DNA from: Zygnema cylindricum
Lineage: Eukaryota > Streptophyta > Zygnematophyceae > Zygnematales > Zygnemataceae
Length of the DNA: 30,809 nucleotides
Direction of reading: 5' to 3'
Assembly (NCBI GenBank): GCA_037447655.1
Contig: JBBHKE010000900.1
Coordinates: forward strand, 107,983-138,791
In this document: positions 27,551 through 30,809 of the stretch, piece by piece
Numbering within the stretch: position 1 is the first letter of the stretch
How the letters are laid out: the number at the start of each line of letters is the position of its first letter
Made by a program: the position numbers and the translations under genes
The notes under the pieces: model-generated
What the model was told of the DNA's origin: nothing
Seen by the model: only the letters and a program-made list of their open reading frames with translations
Database searches by the model: none

Positions 27551-27764
27551 TACACCGACTATCGCTATTAGTGTTAAATTGTTAATGCTTTTTTTGCCAC
27601 TTTAAACATCTTTTCTTTGTACAGGATCTTCGGATCATGGATCTTACGGTTGAGATTGAAAGGCAAGATTCTCATCTTCTGATGGGCGGTCTCCATGTGA
27701 AAATCGGACAAGTGTGTATGGAGAAAATATGTTTTAAGTGGCGAAAAAAGCATTAACAGGTGTA
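27551..27764. mobile_element. Foldback MITE, TACACCG family, copy 6
   Basis: The left arm is TACACCGACTATCGCTATTA...TTGCCACTTTAAACATC. The right arm is ATGTTTTAAGTGGCGAAAAA...CATTAACAGGTGTA, with a deletion just inside the right terminus. Confidence 0.7.
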
Positions 27765-27854
27765 CTGAACTTTTGAGAAAGTGCATTGAGAGGCGTTTCT
27801 TGGACGTCCGTTTCATCCAATCCGACGGTTCTTAAAATTTATAAAGTATGGCAC

Positions 27855-28299
27855 TACACTGCCAATCGCTATTAGCGTATAATTTTCTTTAGCGTATAGG
27901 AATAATTACTGTGGTTTGCGCTAATTAAGAATTTGAAAATTTTGAAAAAAGACATACATTCTAATTGTTTAATAATTCTAATTTGGGTCTTTGAAAAAGT
28001 AAATTACGGTCGCAAACATGCTTACACTAATATAGGTATTTGTACAAAATATGTCAAATCGTACACAAATCGTACGTTCACACGTCGAAACGTGGTTGTT
28101 GGACGAATACATGCGAACGTGATATTTGAAAACCCGATTTGATCCCCATTTTATACCGCGCATTCTCATGCGTCCGTGGCTACTAAACGTAATGAATTGT
28201 AATTTTCCCTTAAAAAGATACGTTTTTGTACGGTATGACTCTGACCGTACACAAATCTATTTAAAAGATGACGTACTTCCATTTTGTACAGTACTTGGG
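27855..28299. mobile_element. MITE related to 19590-20128, truncated by the gap
   Basis: It starts TACACTGCCAATCGCTATTA and shares GCTAATTAAGAATTTGAAAA, TGTACAAAATATGTCAAATCG, and GACTCTGACCGTACAC-type blocks with 19590-20128 in the same order. The right end is lost at the N run. Confidence 0.65.
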
Positions 28300-28309
28300 N
28301 NNNNNNNNN
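28300..28309. other. Assembly gap (10 N)
   Basis: Ten N separate two stretches. A repeat element is cut here, and its expected right terminus is not seen on the other side, so the true gap length and adjacency are unknown. Confidence 0.98.
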
Positions 28310-29559
28310 GATTGTATTACAGCCTTTACTCTAAAACCAGTAACTATTTGGCCTTAACAAGTCGCTTGATTTTACAGTTGACCTTATACCTTTAACACTT
28401 AGTATTAAGCTATTCTTTTTCACGTAAAAAGTACTGGCGAAATTGTACGACAAATCGTTGGAGGAGTTTGAGGGTCGAAGGAAGAGTTACAGAAAAATTC
28501 CAAGGATAATGAAATTGAGGTATTTTTCGGGTTTTTTTTTAGTTGGAATTACATGGTTTTGTATGTTAGTAGTATATTGAAGCTAGAAAGCTTTTACTTT
28601 TGCTGTTACTTTTGATGTTTCTGCTTGTACAGAAAAAAATAATTGATGGAAAAATTGTACATTAGTGGTTATTGTGTAATACTTTGTTTGTGATCAAGTT
28701 CATGAAAAATGCACTTTTTCTTATCGAATTATGATTCACAATTTCCATATTCCAGTTGACATTTTAGTTCGCTGAACAATTCCGGTTTATCAATGACCAA
28801 AATCTCATTTCCGACATTATGTTAGGTGCAAGTATTGCAAGATACAGTTTTATGTCCAATTTTCAATTTCTATGTGGTCATTTACAATTGCTTCGACCAA
28901 TGAACATGGGAAGAAGTAGGCCCCGCAGGAAAAACTCGAGGAGAGCATTGGTTGTGGGAATAGTCGATGAGTAACTGTCTTACTATGTTGGAAAAGAGCT
29001 TAATCTTATACTGTATTATATGTATAAAAATTGGATAGATGGAGTGCACTAATAGCATGCATAGACCGCAATTTTTATTAGGGTTTTGAATATAAATAGT
29101 TCATCAGGTAAAGAATTGAAAAAGCAAATGAAGTGAGAGGTCATATTGATGTCTAGACATCATTAGTGTGGTAAAAAAGGGAGTAAACAATACTTACTTT
29201 AGAAGGCGTTTGTTTATTCAATTAAAGAGCATCGTTTACCCCAAAGGTTTAGTGTTGGAAACGGTTTCTAAGTCTTTCAAACTCCTTGTCTATACGTTAA
29301 AGGTCTTTTTCTGGCGTTTTCTCATTATCAATATAGCTTAAACCCAACATTAACTCCTCATTAACATCATAGCTTGGTGAGGTGATGTAAAGTCTCCACC
29401 TGCACTTTTACTCTCTATAAACAATCCTTCCATACCATGACAGCAATCTGACTTTTTACCTCAAGAATACTTGAATTCAAAAATTTGTGTGGCTACATTA
29501 ATACGACGAATTACATGTCTAAACCGTGCATTTATTGTAAGCAAGCTTTAGCCATTTCA
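28310..29559. other. Unassigned stretch with one possible exon
   Basis: Mostly A/T-rich DNA without recognised transposon ends. One segment, 28432-28519 (+), is bounded by a possible acceptor and donor (AG/TACTGG and AG/GTATTT) and reads LAKLYDKSLEEFEGRRKSYR then KIPRIMKLR, which looks protein-like. I do not recognise the family, and no adjacent exon could be joined. A short frame near 28900 (MNMGRSRPRRKNSRRALVVG) is probably chance. Confidence 0.3.
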
Positions 29560-30237
29560 AGGCTATGTCCTCCATTCCTTACAGGCAGATTGTCTGAAGC
29601 CTCATTCATTTCATGAACTGTACTCGTCCGGACATCGTCCAAAAATCGCAGCGGCGATTGGTGCTTTGAGTCGAAGCTTGCAAAATCCGAGGAAGTCGGA
29701 CTATGAGGCAGCAAAGAGAGTTCTTCGTTATCTTGCAGGAACTCGAAATTTTAGACTCTCTCTCGGTGGAGAGGATGTCAAAATTCATACATGGAGCGAT
29801 GCGAGCTACGGAGATATGCCCAGCCGACGCTCCACCACCGAATACATTTTGAAGATCAGCAATGGAACTTGCTGCTGGAACTTCAGAAGGTAACAGCTCA
29901 ATCTACCATGGAGGCTGAGTACATGGATGCCAGCTCGGCAGTTAAGGAGTTACTGTGGGTAAAGTCTCTCCTCCAATAGCTTCTCTTAACGCAATCTGGA
30001 CCTCAAATAGTGTGGTGTGATAATCATGCTGCCATAGCAATTGCATCTAATCCAAGTCATCACTTTAAGAGTAAGCACATTGACATCAAGTTGCATTTTG
30101 TGAGAGAAAAGGCGATGGGAAAAGTCCTGAAGTTGAGTTATTTACCGGATGAGCAAATGGTTGCTGACATGATGACAAAACCTTTGCCCGCACCCAAATT
30201 AAAATTCTGTACGGATGCATGTGGGTTAAGTGACTAG
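29560..30237 (+). pseudogene. Decayed copia-type RNase H (element 3)
   Basis: The segment reads through the copia RT-RNase H junction: NCTRPDI near 29620, then SDYEAAKRVLRYLAGTRNF and HTWSDASYGDMPSRRSTTEY. It shifts frame near 29885-29895 (WNFRR then QKVTAQSTMEAEY), has an in-frame TAG at 29977-29979 after KSLLQ, and continues with WCDNHAAIAIASNPSHHFKS, HIDIKLHFVREKA and DMMTKPLPAPKLKF to a TAG at 30235-30237. It is homologous to 130-791 but clearly a separate lineage. It is not translatable as a whole. The upstream pol domains are absent. Confidence 0.9.
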
Positions 30238-30250
30238 TGAGTCTAAAGCT

Positions 30251-30259
30251 TTAGGGGAG
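30251..30259 (+). other. Polypurine tract of copia element 3
   Basis: TTAGGGGAG directly precedes the presumed LTR start TGTTTTTTTTGG. The AGGGGAGTG core is shared with the other two copia elements. Confidence 0.6.
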
Positions 30260-30809
30260 TGTTTTTTTTGGAAAGCTTTACTCCTCTCTATTTCTGGGTT
30301 GTGAGAGAGAGAAAGCTGTTCAAGACTTAGTTTATTTTTGGGCAAGTCCGGTTCAGTATTTAGTTTATTTTTGGGCAAGTCCGGTTCAGTATTTGTTGGA
30401 ATTAGTGTGACAGTGAAATTGGGAGTTCACGGTTCAGTCACACTAGGGACACGCGTAGTTTGCTGCGAGGAATGCTTGAGTATGTCCTCCGTGGACATAC
30501 ATACATTCGGTAAGGACCACATGATTCTTGAGAGCACATCCACGGTGCCGAATTTGGTGATCGGACGGCTGACAGCTGCACCCGACAACTGTTGACGAGG
30601 CGTGACTAGATCACGGTAACTTTTCTCTATTATAAAGATCTGATTGTCGGGTTAAATATTTGTTAGAACAAAATTTTGTTTGTAGTGAATTAGTTGATTA
30701 GTGTAGAATGCGTGATTAATGACATGCCTTGTGTACACAAATATACTCACAGTATTTTGTTAGACGTACGGCTGGAATGCCTCCGTACAGTTTAGTATAG
30801 CTTCATTAT
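30260..30809 (+). repeat. Partial 3' LTR of copia element 3
   Basis: It begins after the polypurine tract and continues to the window edge, so its end is not seen. It contains a perfect 33-bp tandem duplication (30328-30393), a CGTGA-CTAGA-TCACG stem-loop around 30601-30615, and a TATA-like TATTATAAAG near 30629. The ORF at 30338 merely spans the duplication. The sequence differs from the other two LTR types. Confidence 0.65.
30328..30393 (+). repeat. 33-bp perfect tandem duplication
   Basis: Two head-to-tail identical units beginning TAGTTTATTTTTGGGCAAGT (30328-30360 and 30361-30393) inside the U3 of the LTR. Such duplications in LTR promoters often act as enhancer repeats, but that is only inference here. 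Confidence 0.95.

Overview
The window looks like a piece of a repeat-rich land-plant nuclear genome. It is AT-rich, has spliced genes with GT-AG introns, plant-type Ty1/copia retroelement fragments, and many nested non-autonomous DNA transposons. The strongest taxonomic clue is one recognisable host-like gene, a LONESOME HIGHWAY (LHW)-type atypical bHLH regulator, a family I know only from plants. I cannot name the species. A run of 10 N at 28300-28309 marks a scaffold join, so the last 2.5 kb may not be contiguous with the rest.

Layout. 1-1771: 3' end of a decayed copia element (RNase H, polypurine tract, LTR). 1772-4775: nested DNA transposon fragments (hAT-like end, two ~220 bp foldback MITEs, PIF/Harbinger-like repeats). 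4776-5100: truncated inverted copia LTR. 5108-8608: LHW-like gene with four reconstructable exons and no visible N-terminal domain. 8620-11286: T-rich or unremarkable DNA with a MITE. 11287-12982: broken non-LTR (R2/NeSL-like) retrotransposon with a CCHC finger and the start of a reverse transcriptase. 13024-17160: hAT MITEs with exact 8-bp target duplications, foldback MITEs and decayed repeats. 17893-18699: hAT element carrying a GC-rich coding-like segment. 19146-20276: hAT-like element with a poly(C)/poly(G) hairpin, a 539-bp MITE with perfect 26-bp termini and a G30 run. 20599-21551: Harbinger-like element with TAA target duplications. 21736-25863: complete LTR element on the minus strand. 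26042-28299: more MITEs and an inverted Harbinger-like copy. 28310-30809: an unidentified stretch, then a third copia 3' end with its LTR.

The most remarkable object is the LTR element at 21736-25863. It has two LTRs of about 1.07 kb, a GTGGG target duplication on both sides, a polypurine tract and a primer-binding site, but its interior holds a single uninterrupted Gag-only reading frame of 666 codons with no protease, integrase or reverse transcriptase (TR-GAG-like). Its primer site matches the anticodon arm of initiator tRNA-Met (half-tRNA priming, as in Drosophila copia) rather than the tRNA 3' end. The AUG complementary to the tRNA's CAU anticodon lies in frame with gag. Its LTRs carry an antisense tRNA-like module and paired hairpins whose stems show compensatory or wobble changes between copies. 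The copia fragment at the window's left edge has a related LTR and polypurine tract and retains pol remnants, so it represents the kind of autonomous relative that could supply enzymes in trans.

The remaining repeats form a few recurring families: foldback MITEs with TACACCG-type ends, hAT MITEs beginning CATAGTTC, hAT elements beginning TAGTGTTG, and Harbinger-like elements beginning GGGYGTGTTCCCATGT. Much of the window is explained by these inserting into one another.
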